From Streptomyces cadmiisoli (GTDB lineage: Bacteria > Actinomycetota > Actinomycetes > Streptomycetales > Streptomycetaceae): a DNA stretch of 64,000 nucleotides. Within the stretch, counting starts at the first letter, position 1. Every line of letters starts with the position of its first letter. Positions 1 to 8,833 of this stretch are shown in pieces. Below the pieces are notes generated by a model. The model had not been told where the DNA came from and ran no database searches. It was given only the letters and a program-made list of their open reading frames with translations. The position numbers and the translations under genes were made by a program. The stretch is taken from positions 6,262,001 to 6,326,000 of the forward strand of contig NZ_CP030073.1 in assembly GCF_003261055.1 (NCBI RefSeq), given 5' to 3'.

Positions 1-255
1 GGGCAGGCCACCGGCAACTGGGCGCTGCTCATCTTCTTCGTGCTGGGTGTCCTGACCGTCGGGACGATCGGCTTCACGCCGGGCAAGCGGATCTTCGGCC
101 TGCGGGTGGTCGTCCTCGCCACCGGCACCGTCCACCCCGGCCGCGCCCTGGCGCGCACGGTCCTGCTGTGCCTGGCCGTCCCGGCGCTGGTCTGGGACCG
201 CGACGGCCGCGGGCTGCACGACCGGCTGGCCGGCACCGTCGAGGTGCGGATCTAG
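1..255 (+). CDS. RDD-family membrane protein, C-terminal part (5' truncated by the window)
   Basis: The open frame runs from base 1 to the TAG at 253-255 and has no start inside the window that fits the family, so only the last 84 residues are present. It begins with a hydrophobic segment (LLIFFVLGVLTVGTIG), followed by the RDD signature TPGKRIFGLRVV, a second hydrophobic stretch (TVLLCLAVPALVWD) and a basic tail with the typical HDRLAGT ending. RDD proteins are small polytopic membrane proteins of mostly unknown function, some of them implicated in ion transport. The gene converges on the DUF4191 gene and shares its terminator. Confidence 0.8.
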   Translation, partial: GQATGNWALLIFFVLGVLTVGTIGFTPGKRIFGLRVVVLATGTVHPGRALARTVLLCLAVPALVWDRDGRGLHDRLAGTVEVRI

Positions 256-281
256 TGCCTGCCACGGCACTAGCGAGGTCC

Positions 282-344
282 GGCGCAGGACCGGAGCAGG
301 GAAGGCGCAGGACCGGAGCAGGAAAGGCGCAGGACCGGAGCAGG
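282..344. repeat. 22-bp tandem repeat, three copies
   Basis: The core GGCGCAGGACCGGAGCAGG occurs three times with a 22-bp period (ending at 300, 322 and 344) between the end of the RDD gene and its terminator. It is non-coding and looks like a local expansion. Confidence 0.75.
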
Positions 345-370
345 AAAGAGCGGCAGGCGCGACAGCATGA

Positions 371-400
371 AGGGGCGCCCGGAGTGATCCGGGCGCCCCT
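371..400. terminator. Hairpin terminator between convergent RDD and DUF4191 genes
   Basis: A perfect 12-bp GC-rich stem (AGGGGCGCCCGG / CCGGGCGCCCCT) with a 6-nt loop lies between two convergent genes. There is no clear U-tract, as is usual in Streptomyces, so it could act in both directions. Confidence 0.75.
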
Positions 401-417
401 TCTCGTCCAGCGGGTGG

Positions 418-1119
418 TCAGCGGGCCTTCGGCCCGCCCTTCGGCATCCGCATGCCCTTGGGCATCGGGCCCTTCGGCAGCGGCATGTTGCTCATCAGGT
501 CGCCCATCGCGCGCAGCCGGTCGTTGGTGGCGGTGACCTGCGGGCCGGTGAGCACGCGCGGCAGCTTCGTCATCGTCGTGCGCAGCTTCTTCAGCTCGAC
601 GGTGCCCTCGCCGTTGCCCACGATCAGGTCGTGCACCGGCACGTCCGCGACGATCCGGTTCATCTTCTTCTTCTCGGCGGCCAGCAGAGTCTTCACCCGG
701 TTCGGGTTGCCCTCGGCGACCAGCACGATGCCGGCCTTGCCGACGGCCCGGTGCACCACGTCCTGGCTGCGGTTCATCGCCACCGCGGGGGTCGTCGTCC
801 AGCCCCGGCCGATGTTGTCGAGCACGGCCGCGGCTGCGCCGGGCTGGCCCTCCATCTGACCGAAGGCGGCCCGCTCGGCCCGGCGTCCGAAGACGATCGC
901 CGTCGCGAGGAAGGCGAGCAGGAGACCCAGGATTCCGAGATAGATGGGGTGACCGATCAAGAAACCGATCGCGAGGAAGACACCGAAGGTGACGATTCCG
1001 ACTGCCGCGAGTACAAGACCGATCTTCTTGTCGGCCCTGCGGGTCATCTTGTAGGTCAGGGCGATCTGCTTCAGTCGCCCGGGGTTCGCAGCGTCCGCTG
1101 CGGTTTCCTTCCTCGCCAT
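418..1119 (-). CDS. DUF4191 domain membrane protein
   Basis: A 233-residue protein with a basic N-terminus (GRLKQIALTYKMTRRADKK), two adjacent membrane segments at about residues 33-53 and 59-77, and a long cytoplasmic domain with VHRAVGKAGIVLVAEGNPNR, the hallmark region of DUF4191. The tail is Lys/Pro/Gly-rich. The family is restricted to actinobacteria and has no known activity. It lies upstream of the lipoate genes on the same strand as in related genomes, but more than 500 bp from lipA, so co-transcription is uncertain. Confidence 0.85.
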   Translation of the reverse strand: MARKETAADAANPGRLKQIALTYKMTRRADKKIGLVLAAVGIVTFGVFLAIGFLIGHPIYLGILGLLLAFLATAIVFGRRAERAAFGQMEGQPGAAAAVLDNIGRGWTTTPAVAMNRSQDVVHRAVGKAGIVLVAEGNPNRVKTLLAAEKKKMNRIVADVPVHDLIVGNGEGTVELKKLRTTMTKLPRVLTGPQVTATNDRLRAMGDLMSNMPLPKGPMPKGMRMPKGGPKAR

Positions 1120-1168
1120 GCCACGAAGTCTACGTGCCTCCCGACGCGCCTTCGACGGCAGGACTGTT

Positions 1169-1369
1169 TCAGGAACGACCGGCCCGGACCTGGTCCAGAA
1201 CGCGCTGGGCCTCGACGCGGTCCTTGGCCCGGCGGCGGTCCTCCAGCACGGAGGTCCAGGCGTTGCGGCGGGCGGTGCGCTGGCCGCTGCTCATGAGCAG
1301 CGACTCGACGGCGCGCAGGGCGGTGGTGAAGGACGGAATGGCGGTGGCGCGAACTGGCGCGGCCTGCAT
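1169..1369 (-). CDS. Small conserved basic protein, 66 aa, function unknown
   Basis: The product begins MQAAPVRATAIPSFTTAL and ends in a charged helical stretch (LEDRRRAKDRVEAQRVLDQV). The ATG at 1369 is preceded by GAGGAGG at a workable distance, which favours it over the longer frame starting at 1432. There are no Cys residues, signal peptide or membrane segment. Small basic proteins of this kind near lipA recur in Streptomyces. I cannot assign a function. Confidence 0.6.
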   Translation of the reverse strand: MQAAPVRATAIPSFTTALRAVESLLMSSGQRTARRNAWTSVLEDRRRAKDRVEAQRVLDQVRAGRS

Positions 1370-1642
1370 GGTGGAGGTCCCTCCTCGGTACGGTTGCGCT
1401 GCCGGATGTACGTGGCGTGAGTCCAGGGTCACTGATTGGTGTTACCAGGGCGTGACTGACCGGTCAAACACCGATGAAGCCTTGACGGGCGGGCCCGGAA
1501 CCTTGACGCGGCCCTGACGAGTGCCCTCATCTGCGAGGACGGTCAGGACCGCGTCATATCGGCCGCTACTCGCGAGTAGCAACTTGTGCTTGAATTCACA
1601 CGCTTGTCGCAACGCCCTGGGCCCCGGCGGCCCGGCGCGGGC

Positions 1643-2608
1643 TCAGACCGCCTGGGCGGCGATGAACGCGCCGCGCTTCTCGACCGCCATCTGGTAGAGG
1701 CGGCCGGCACGGTACGAGGAGCGGACCAGCGGGCCGGACATGACACCGGAGAAGCCGATCTGCTCGGCCTCGTCCTTCAGCTCCACGAACTCGTGCGGCT
1801 TGACCCAGCGCTCGACCGGGTGGTGGCGCACGGACGGGCGCAGGTACTGGGTGATGGTGACCAGCTCGCACCCGGCCTCGTGCAGCTGCCGCAGCGCCTC
1901 GCTGACCTCCTCGCGGGTCTCGCCCATGCCGAGGATCAGGTTGGACTTGGTGACCAGGCCGTAGTCGCGGGCCGCCGTGATCACCTTCAGCGAGCGGTCG
2001 TAGCGGAAACCGGGGCGGATGCGGCGGAAGATCCGCGGCACGGTCTCGACGTTGTGCGCGAAGACCTCGGGGCGGGCGGAGAAGACCTCCTCGAGCTGCT
2101 CCGGGACGGCGTTGAAGTCCGGGGCCAGCAGCTCGACCTTGGTGCGGCCGGCCTCGCGGTCCGCGGTCTGCCGGTGGATCTGGCGCACGGTCTCGGCGTA
2201 CAGCCAGGCTCCGCCGTCCTCCAGGTCGTCGCGGGCGACGCCGGTGATGGTGGCGTAGTTGAGGTCCATGGTGACCACGGACTCGCCGACGCGGCGGGGT
2301 TCGTCGCGGTCGAGCGCCTCGGGCTTGCCGGTGTCGATCTGGCAGAAGTCGCAGCGCCGGGTGCACTGGTCGCCGCCGATGAGGAACGTGGCCTCCCGGT
2401 CCTCCCAGCACTCGTAGATGTTGGGACAGCCGGCTTCCTGGCAGACCGTGTGCAGGCCCTCGCTCTTCACGAGGTTCTGCATCTTCGTGTACTCGGGGCC
2501 CATTTTCGCCCGGGTCTTGATCCACTCGGGCTTGCGCTCGATGGGGGTCTGGCTGTTGCGGACCTCCAGGCGCAGCATCTTGCGTCCGTCGGGTGCGACT
2601 GCGGACAC
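1643..2608 (-). CDS. lipA: Lipoyl synthase LipA (radical SAM)
   Basis: This enzyme inserts two sulfurs into protein-bound octanoyl groups to form lipoyl groups on E2 and GcvH domains. From the GTG at 2608 (AGGGAG upstream) the protein has 321 residues. It shows the auxiliary-cluster motif CX4CX5C (C56, C61, C67), the radical-SAM motif CX3CX2C (C82, C86, C89; [10 protein letters not shown]) and the C-terminal RSSYRAG motif whose serine ligates the auxiliary cluster. The frame remains open upstream to 2716, but that extension is not family-like. lipB lies immediately upstream on the same strand. Together they supply the cofactor for the E2 encoded at 16.8-18.5 kb. Confidence 0.97.
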   Translation of the reverse strand: MSAVAPDGRKMLRLEVRNSQTPIERKPEWIKTRAKMGPEYTKMQNLVKSEGLHTVCQEAGCPNIYECWEDREATFLIGGDQCTRRCDFCQIDTGKPEALDRDEPRRVGESVVTMDLNYATITGVARDDLEDGGAWLYAETVRQIHRQTADREAGRTKVELLAPDFNAVPEQLEEVFSARPEVFAHNVETVPRIFRRIRPGFRYDRSLKVITAARDYGLVTKSNLILGMGETREEVSEALRQLHEAGCELVTITQYLRPSVRHHPVERWVKPHEFVELKDEAEQIGFSGVMSGPLVRSSYRAGRLYQMAVEKRGAFIAAQAV

Positions 2609-2691
2609 GACCGGCTCCCTAGCGATTGATTCTTCGGCGACTTTAAGGGTACGCCCGTGGATTTGAATGCCCGGCGCCGGTGCTGACCCCG

Positions 2692-2711
2692 CTGGGGGCT
2701 GCCGCCCCCAG
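2692..2711. terminator. Small hairpin between lipB and lipA
   Basis: An 8-bp stem CTGGGGGC/GCCCCCAG with a TGCC loop lies downstream of lipB and upstream of lipA. It could attenuate read-through; it is weak by the standards of this window. Confidence 0.4.
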
Positions 2712-2779
2712 GCCACCCCCTTCGAGCCGCCGCCTGCCGTCGTAACGCCGGACGGGCTGGTTTTATGCCGTCGGCCTTC

Positions 2780-3577
2780 TCAGGCCGGCGTGCGCTCGAT
2801 CTCCCGCGGCTTCAGGTCCGCGTTCTCCAGGACGTCCCTGAGGTGCCGCTCGACGACCGGCAGCACGTCCTCGATCGTGACCTCCCGGCCCAGTTCGGCC
2901 GTGAGCGAGGTGACACCGGCGTCGCGGATGCCGCACGGGATGATCCGGTCGAACCAGACGTTGTCGGGGTTCACGTTGAACGCGAAGCCGTGCATGGTGA
3001 CGCCCTTGGCCACCCGGATCCCGATCGCCGCGATCTTGCGGTCCTCGCGCCGCTGGCCGGCGTTGGAGGGCGCGTACTCCGGGCCGTTGAGCCGGGGGTC
3101 GAACTCCTCGTCGTTCAAGCGAGGGTCGAAGTCCAGGGAGAGGCCGCCGAACGCCGGGCGCTGCTCCACCGGGTCGCCCAGCACCCAGACGCCGCTGCGG
3201 CCCTCGACCCGGGTGGTCTCCAGACCGAATTCCGCGCAGGAGCGGATCAGCGCCTCCTCCAGGCGCCGCACGTGCGCCACCACGTCCACCGGGCGGGGCA
3301 GCTTCTGGATCGGGTAGCCGACCAGCTGGCCCGGACCGTGCCAGGTGATCTTGCCGCCGCGGTCCACGTCGATGACCGGCGTGCCGTCGAGGGGGCGCTC
3401 GCTGTCCTCCGTGCGCCGGCCCGCGGTGTAGACCGGCGGGTGCTCCAGCAGGAGTACGGTGTCGGGGATCTCGTCGGCGAACCGCTCCGCGTGCACCCGG
3501 CGCTGTTCGTCCCACGCCTCCTGGTACTCGACGGCGTCCGCGCCGAATCCCCTACGGATGAACCGCAACTCACTCAC
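2780..3577 (-). CDS. lipB: Octanoyl-[ACP]:protein octanoyltransferase LipB
   Basis: LipB moves octanoate from acyl carrier protein to the lipoyl-domain lysine, the step before LipA. The GTG at 3577 has GGGAGG upstream and gives 265 residues. Diagnostic segments are [16 protein letters not shown] (about 74-89), the lysine of KIAAIGIRV (K181) and the catalytic cysteine of IPCGI (C215), which together form the Cys/Lys dyad. An acidic insert between the core strands carries a tandem FDPRLN pair (about 150-164), an in-frame duplication that lengthens this LipB relative to typical ones of 210-230 residues. Confidence 0.95.
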   Translation of the reverse strand: MSELRFIRRGFGADAVEYQEAWDEQRRVHAERFADEIPDTVLLLEHPPVYTAGRRTEDSERPLDGTPVIDVDRGGKITWHGPGQLVGYPIQKLPRPVDVVAHVRRLEEALIRSCAEFGLETTRVEGRSGVWVLGDPVEQRPAFGGLSLDFDPRLNDEEFDPRLNGPEYAPSNAGQRREDRKIAAIGIRVAKGVTMHGFAFNVNPDNVWFDRIIPCGIRDAGVTSLTAELGREVTIEDVLPVVERHLRDVLENADLKPREIERTPA

Positions 3578-3825
3578 GGCAAGCGCCTCCCTGGTGGTCG
3601 TAAGGCATGAAACGCGCCTACGCCACTGTACGACTGCCGTGCGCGCGTCAGCCCCGGGGGCAATCCTCACACGATCGGATGAATGAACGTGGAAGTGTGC
3701 GATCGGCTGCTCACTCTCCGCTACATTCACGCCGTTCACTAGGCCATAAGGGCTGCTCACCGGCAATCCGGGCATCGCGGTGGCTCAGGCCGCCACAGGC
3801 CCGAAGGCAGGAGATCGCACCGCAG

Positions 3826-5301
3826 ATGACGGAACGACCCGCGCAGCGCACTCCCAACCGCCAGCTCGCCGCGCTCATCGCAGAAGCGGGGTTCTCCAAC
3901 GCAGGTCTCGCCCGTCGCGTGGACCAGCTCGGCCTCGAACACGGGCTCGACCTGAGATACGACAAGACCTCCGTCACCCGCTGGCTGCGCGGCCAGCAGC
4001 CCAGAGGGGCGACACCGGCGCTCATCGCCGAGGTGTTCACCCGCAGGCTCGGCCGTAGGCTCACCGCCCAGGACCTCGGCCTCGACGCCTGCGCACCGGT
4101 CTACGCCGGTCTGGAGTTCGCGGCCGGCCCCGAGGAGGCCGTCGACATCGTCAGCGGCCTGTGGCGCAAGGACTCCGGCAGCCACGCCGAGCTGCGCAAG
4201 ATCGCCTTCACCGCGGCCGGGCTCGTCGTGCCCAGCCGGGACTGGCTCATCGGGCGCCCCGACGAGAAGGTGGCCCGCGGCGAGCCGCTCGCCCGGGTGC
4301 CCGCGCAGGGCCGTCCGACGCCGCCCCGGTTCCCGGTGCCGTCCGAACCGGGCGGACCCGCGGGCCGGCCGCGCGGCCAGGGCGAACGCGGCCCTGGCCA
4401 CCGCGTCACCGCCGGCGACATCGCCGCCCTCCGCTCGGTCGGCGAGCTGTTCCGGACCCTCGACAACGCCTACGGCGGCGGCCACGCCCGCCAGGCCCTC
4501 GTGCGCTACCTGGAGCACGAGTGCGAGCCGATGCTGCGTGGCACCTACGGCGAGCAGACCGGCCGCCGGCTGTTCGCCGCGGCCGCCGACCTCACCGGGC
4601 TGGCCGGCTGGACGTCGTACGACATCGCGGCGCACGGCCTCGCCCAGCGGTACTTCGTCCAGGCGCTGCGGCTCGCCCAGGCGGCCGGGGACCGGGCGTA
4701 CGGCAGCTACGTCCTGGCGACGATGAGCCGGCAGGCCGTGTACCTCGGCCACGGGCGCGAGGCCGTGCAGCTGGCGCGGGTGGCCCAGCAGGGGGTGGGC
4801 AGCGCCGTCCCGCCGGTCGTGCTGGCCCTGCTGCACGCCGCGGAGGCGCGCGGGCACGGTGTGCTCGGCGAGGTCCGGGCGTGCACCGCGGCGCTCGTGC
4901 GGGCCGAGCGCACCCTGGAGTCGGCCCGGCCGGGCGACGAGGTGCCGCACTGGGCGCGGTTCTTCGACGAGGCGCAGCTCGCCGACGAGTTCGGGCACTG
5001 CCACCGCGACCTCCAGCAGTTCCGGGCCGCCGCCCAGCACGCCGAGCGTTCCCTGCAACTGCGCGCGCCCGGCTTCGCCCGCAGCCGCCTGTTCTGCCGG
5101 GTCGTCCTGGCCACCGCCCGGCTCGGCCTCGGCGAACTCGACCAGGCCTGCCAGCTCGCCGCCGAGGCGGCCGGCGCGGCGGCGGAGATGCGGTCGGTGC
5201 GGGCGGTGGAGTACGTCAAGGACTTCGAACGCAGGCTGGAGCCGTACAAGGACGCGGCGCCGGTACGGACTTACCGCGACAAGGTCGCTGCGCTGAACTG
5301 A
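3826..5301 (+). CDS. NsdA-like HTH/TPR transcriptional regulator
   Basis: A 491-residue soluble protein. Its N-terminus (residues 1-85) is an HTH-like segment, with LRYDKTSVTRWLRGQQPRG marking a DNA-binding helix. A Pro/Gly/Arg linker follows at about 160-195, then an alpha-helical TPR-like half rich in Ala/Leu repeats to the end. This architecture is that of the Streptomyces NsdA/NsdB family, whose known members repress development or antibiotic production. The ATG at 3826 was chosen because it begins MTERPAQRTPNRQLAALI, just before the conserved helix; AGGAG lies about 13 nt upstream. It is divergent from lipB, with a 248-bp shared promoter region. Confidence 0.75.
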   Translation: MTERPAQRTPNRQLAALIAEAGFSNAGLARRVDQLGLEHGLDLRYDKTSVTRWLRGQQPRGATPALIAEVFTRRLGRRLTAQDLGLDACAPVYAGLEFAAGPEEAVDIVSGLWRKDSGSHAELRKIAFTAAGLVVPSRDWLIGRPDEKVARGEPLARVPAQGRPTPPRFPVPSEPGGPAGRPRGQGERGPGHRVTAGDIAALRSVGELFRTLDNAYGGGHARQALVRYLEHECEPMLRGTYGEQTGRRLFAAAADLTGLAGWTSYDIAAHGLAQRYFVQALRLAQAAGDRAYGSYVLATMSRQAVYLGHGREAVQLARVAQQGVGSAVPPVVLALLHAAEARGHGVLGEVRACTAALVRAERTLESARPGDEVPHWARFFDEAQLADEFGHCHRDLQQFRAAAQHAERSLQLRAPGFARSRLFCRVVLATARLGLGELDQACQLAAEAAGAAAEMRSVRAVEYVKDFERRLEPYKDAAPVRTYRDKVAALN

Positions 5302-5582
5302 GCCGGGGGCCGGGGGCGGGGGGCCGGTGGTTCGGGGCGGCGGTCCGGGGTTCCGGCGCGGCGGTCTGGAGGGGTGGTTCAGTCCGGCTGTCCGGGCTCC
5401 CGGGCGCGGCGGTCCGAAGTGGTGGCCTCGGGTACCGGGGGCAGCGGCCCGCGGCCGTCGTTCAGAGCGGTGGTCCGGGGTGCCGAGGCGTTGGCCGAGG
5501 CGGCTGTCCGGGGCGGTGGTCCGGGGCGGCCGCCCGGGGCCGTGCGGTCGGGTGCCGCCGGCTTTCTGGCGTACCGCTTTCT
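5302..5582. other. Non-coding, strand-asymmetric G-rich degenerate repeat region
   Basis: The + strand consists largely of imperfect copies of CGGTCCGGGG and GGTGGTCCGG, giving marked G over C asymmetry. No gene can be supported. It runs directly into the 24-bp minisatellite and separates two convergent genes. Confidence 0.6.
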
Positions 5583-5763
5583 GGTGCACCGCCCCCGACC
5601 GCTCCGGGTGCACCGCCCCCGACCGCTCCGGGTGCACCGCCCCCGACCGCTCCGGGTGCACCGCCCCCGACCGCTCCGGGTGCACCGCCCCCGACCGCTC
5701 CGGGTGCACCGCCCCCGACCGCTCCGGGTGCACCGCCCCCGACCGCTCCGGGTGCACCGCCCC
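5583..5763. repeat. 24-bp minisatellite, seven perfect copies plus a partial copy
   Basis: The unit GGTGCACCGCCCCCGACCGC (+TCCG) repeats without a mismatch from 5583 to 5750, followed by 13 bases of an eighth copy. Each unit contains the 8-bp palindrome GGTGCACC. The array ends 8 bp before the stop codon of the oxidase gene (5772-5774), in that gene's 3' flank. Confidence 0.95.
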
Positions 5764-5771
5764 GGACTCGT

Positions 5772-7172
5772 TCACGCCGCCCGTGCCGTCGTCACGGGCT
5801 CCGCCGCGTGCATCGAGCCCTCCGCCCCCAGGTCCGCCAGGATCGCCGCCGACGCCCGGCGTCCGGAGTGCAGCGCGCCCTGGACGGAGCTGGTGTCCCG
5901 GTGGTCGCCGCACACGTACAGGCCCGCCATCAGGCGTACCGGGCGGCGCAGATCGTGCGGCGGCCGCATCGCGGGGACCGCCTCGGGGGTGTGGTGCACT
6001 GCGAGGGTCTCCCAACGGGACGTCGATGTGCCGTAGATCCGTGCCAGGTGCATGCGGACCGCCGTGTCGACGTCGGCCGGCGGTGTGCCCAGGACCGTCG
6101 AGGACACCAGCGCCCGGCCCGCGGGCGCCCGCGTCGGGTCCACCGCGCTGACCACCGCGGTGTGCGCCACCGGCCCGCCCCGGTCGGCGTCCAGGAGCAG
6201 CGACGCCCCGGTCCCCGGCGGCTCGTCGGTCGTGTGGTGCACCACCGTCACCGGGTGGAAGTCGGGCACCCGCAGTCCGGGCAGCAGTTCGGCGGCGGTG
6301 CGCGCGTCGGTGGCCACCAGCACGGCGCGGCAGCGGAACTCGCCGTGCTCGGCCGTGGTCACCGACGTCGTGGCGACCGAGGTGACCCGCACTCCGGTGC
6401 GCACCGTGCCCGGCGGGAGCCCCTGCGCGAGCAGCTCCGGCAGTGCCTCGGCCCCGCCCTCCGGGATGCCCGTGCGGCCCGCGGCGAAGGCCCGCAGGGC
6501 CAGGTCCGCGCACCGGCTGGAGGTGGTCAGGTCCGGGTCGCACAGCAGGGCGGCGAGCAGCGGGCGCACAAAGCCGTCGAGCGTACGGGCGGGCAGCCCG
6601 CGTGCCGCGAGCGCCTGCCGGGCGGGTGAGTCCGGGCGGGCCAGCAGTCGGTCGACGGGCATGCTCCCGATCCGGGCCAGCGCGGCCCCGAGCCGCGCCT
6701 GGTCGACGGCCGTCCCCAGGGGGGCGCCCGCCCGGCCCCTCGGCACGGCGGACGGGCGCGGCGCCGCCGACGGCAGCGCGCGGACGCCCCGGGCCGGCGG
6801 CACACGGGGGGCGCTCGCGAGGGCGCGCACCGCATGGAGTGCGCCCCTTGCGCTCCGTCCGCCCGCCGTGGCGCCCGCGCGCTGCCGCCGGCCGTCGCTG
6901 TGCAGCAGGACGCCCGGGGCGAACAGCCGCAGCGCGAGCGCGTCGAGCCCGGGGGCCAGGCGCAGTTCGGGATACGACGTGAACAGGAGCCGGCCGATCC
7001 GGTCGAGCCGGAATCCGTCGACCTTCTCGGTCGCCATGCGGCCGCCCGCACACGGGGCGGCCTCCAGGACGGTGGTCGTGACTCCTGCGCTGGTCAGTCG
7101 ATGGGCCGCGGCGAGTCCGGCGACCCCGGCTCCCACGACGACGACGTCCGCCTGAAATGCGGGCTCAAGCAC
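5772..7172 (-). CDS. FAD-dependent amine oxidase/phytoene-desaturase-like oxidoreductase
   Basis: A 466-residue protein opening with a Rossmann FAD-binding motif (VVVVGAGVAGLAAAHRL, residues 9-25), followed by LEAAPCAGGRMATEKVDGFRLD, the second signature of amino-oxidase/phytoene-desaturase flavoproteins. The C-terminus has the FAD-contacting GLYVCGDHRDTSSVQGALHSG. A stretch around 90-150 is Arg/Ala/Pro-rich and poorly conserved-looking. The substrate cannot be read from sequence. The ORF ends 8 bp from the minisatellite. Confidence 0.85.
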   Translation of the reverse strand: MLEPAFQADVVVVGAGVAGLAAAHRLTSAGVTTTVLEAAPCAGGRMATEKVDGFRLDRIGRLLFTSYPELRLAPGLDALALRLFAPGVLLHSDGRRQRAGATAGGRSARGALHAVRALASAPRVPPARGVRALPSAAPRPSAVPRGRAGAPLGTAVDQARLGAALARIGSMPVDRLLARPDSPARQALAARGLPARTLDGFVRPLLAALLCDPDLTTSSRCADLALRAFAAGRTGIPEGGAEALPELLAQGLPPGTVRTGVRVTSVATTSVTTAEHGEFRCRAVLVATDARTAAELLPGLRVPDFHPVTVVHHTTDEPPGTGASLLLDADRGGPVAHTAVVSAVDPTRAPAGRALVSSTVLGTPPADVDTAVRMHLARIYGTSTSRWETLAVHHTPEAVPAMRPPHDLRRPVRLMAGLYVCGDHRDTSSVQGALHSGRRASAAILADLGAEGSMHAAEPVTTARAA

Positions 7173-7334
7173 GTGCCCCTCCTCGAGGTTGCGCGGCCGG
7201 TGGAGACCTCATGCCCTCAACCGGCGCCGGGAATACCCGAGTTCGGATCGAGGGTAGGGCGGTGATCGGTCAGCGGCAGTCGCGCATCGGCAGGGCACGG
7301 TCGCACAGCGGTCGCATGCGGTCGCGGTGGGCTG

Positions 7335-8237
7335 TCACGCGGCGGCCCGGATCGCCTCCTCCACTTCCGGGAAGGCGAACGAGAACCCGGACTCCAACAG
7401 CCGCTTCGGCAGCACCCGCTGACTGCCGAGCACGTCCCCGGCCATCTCACCGAGCGCCACCCGCAGCACCGGCGCCGGCACCGCGAAGAGCGTCGGCCGG
7501 TGCAGCACCCGGCCCATCGCCGCGGTGATCTCACGGTTCGTCCGCGGCTGCGGGGCGGTCAGATTGAACGGCCCGGACAGGTCGTCACGGTCCAGGAGAT
7601 GCCGGATCGCGGCGACCTCGTCGTGCAGCGCGATGAACGACCAGTACTGCCGCCCGTCCCCCAGCCGCCCGCCCAGCCCGGCCCGGAACAGCGGGAACAG
7701 CCGCCCCCAGGCACCGCCCCGGCCCGCCACCACCAGTCCCGTCCGGGTGAACACCGTGCGCACCCCTGCCGTGCGCGCGGGTTCCGCGGCCCCCTCCCAC
7801 GCCACGCACATCTCCGGCAGGAATCCGCGTCCCGCGGGCGCGCTCTCGTCGACCGCCCGCTCACCGGTCTCCCCGTAGAAGCCGATCGCGCTGCCGTTGA
7901 CGAACACCCGGGGCCGCTCCCGCTCCGGCAGCGCCGCCACGGCCTCGGCCAGCGCCGCCGTACCGCGCACCCGGCTGCGCCGGACCCGCTCCTTGTACTC
8001 CTGCGTCCACCGGCGGTCGCCCACCCCGGCGCCCGCCAGGTTCACCACGGCGTCGCATCCGCTCAGCCCGGCCGGATCGACGTCACCGCGTTCGGGGTCC
8101 CAGCGGACCTCGTACGCGTCCCGGGGCGCCCGGCGTACCAGCCGCACCACCTCGTGCCCGTCCGCGGCCAGGGACCGCACCAGGGCACCGCCGATCAGAC
8201 CGGACGCCCCGGCCACCGCGATTCGGGAAAGTTCCAT
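7335..8237 (-). CDS. TIGR01777-family NAD(P)-dependent epimerase-like protein
   Basis: An extended short-chain dehydrogenase fold. It starts MELSRIAVAGASGLIGGALVR with the GASGLIG nucleotide-binding motif, then has DAVVNLAGAGVGDRRW, FVNGSAIGFYGE (containing the YG dyad position) and the C-terminal DUF1731 region (LPKRLLESGFSFAFPEVEEAI). Homologues (YfcH/SulA type) are widespread and their function is not settled. Start choice is uncertain: an ATG at 8249 is in frame, and GGGAGG lies almost against the ATG at 8237. It is divergent from the GNAT gene. Confidence 0.85.
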   Translation of the reverse strand: MELSRIAVAGASGLIGGALVRSLAADGHEVVRLVRRAPRDAYEVRWDPERGDVDPAGLSGCDAVVNLAGAGVGDRRWTQEYKERVRRSRVRGTAALAEAVAALPERERPRVFVNGSAIGFYGETGERAVDESAPAGRGFLPEMCVAWEGAAEPARTAGVRTVFTRTGLVVAGRGGAWGRLFPLFRAGLGGRLGDGRQYWSFIALHDEVAAIRHLLDRDDLSGPFNLTAPQPRTNREITAAMGRVLHRPTLFAVPAPVLRVALGEMAGDVLGSQRVLPKRLLESGFSFAFPEVEEAIRAAA

Positions 8238-8335
8238 ACCTCCCAGCATGGCGGTGCCGCGGCCCCGACGGCCCGACGGGGTGCTCCGGAACGGGTGTCG
8301 CGGGAGCCCGCGCGGCGCGGCATAGGCTGGCCGCC

Positions 8336-8830
8336 ATGCCCGTTCCCGAGATGCACATACGTCACGCCCGGCCCGAGGACGAGGAGGCGCTGGCCCGTCT
8401 CGATCGCGCCACCTGGTCCGCGCTGCACGCCGTCGTGCCGCGCCCCGCGCCGCCGTACGCCCCCTTCTTCAACGACCGGTCCGGGCCGCTGGACCACCTC
8501 GTGGCGGAGATCGGGGGAGCGGTGGTCGGGTACGTCCGGCTGGCCCTGTCCACACCGCTGGAGTGCAACGCGCACGTCCGCCAGATCCAGGGCCTCGCCG
8601 TCGCCGAGGAGGCGCGCGGCGCCGGCGTCGCCCGTGCGCTGCTGCGGGCCGTGCAGGACGAGGCGCGGAGCAGGGGCGCACGCCGGATCACCCTGCGCGT
8701 CCTCGGGCACAACGCCCCCGCGCGCAAGCTGTACGAGTCCGAGGGGTTCGTCGTGGAGGGGATCCTGCCCGAGGAGTTCTTCCTCGACGGCGCCTACGTC
8801 GACGACGTCCTCATGGGCCGCTCGCTGTGA
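8336..8830 (+). CDS. GNAT-family N-acetyltransferase
   Basis: A 164-residue protein with the GNAT fold. MHIRHARPEDEEALARLD forms the first strand and helix; QIQGLAVAEEARGAGVARALL holds motif A (R/Q-x-x-G-x-A/G acetyl-CoA loop) at about residues 83-103; HNAPARKLYESEGFVVEGIL is the C-terminal motif B. The substrate is unknown. The stop lies 3 bp from the stop of the convergent MarP-like protease gene. Confidence 0.88.
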   Translation: MPVPEMHIRHARPEDEEALARLDRATWSALHAVVPRPAPPYAPFFNDRSGPLDHLVAEIGGAVVGYVRLALSTPLECNAHVRQIQGLAVAEEARGAGVARALLRAVQDEARSRGARRITLRVLGHNAPARKLYESEGFVVEGILPEEFFLDGAYVDDVLMGRSL

Positions 8831-8833
8831 CGG

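Noticed and set aside
5583..5763. Possible CRISPR array
   Set aside because: The 24-bp units are directly adjacent with no spacers, and no cas genes are present.
3757..7053. 1098-codon minus-strand open frame across the regulator and oxidase genes
   Set aside because: It is a GC-rich shadow frame. Its translation is Arg/Gly/Pro/His-rich without domains, it lies antisense to one clear gene and out of frame with another, and it includes the minisatellite as VHPERSGA repeats.
7157..7528. Plus-strand ORF upstream of the epimerase end
   Set aside because: Arg/Pro/Ala-rich translation, antisense to the epimerase-like gene, and no ribosome-binding site.
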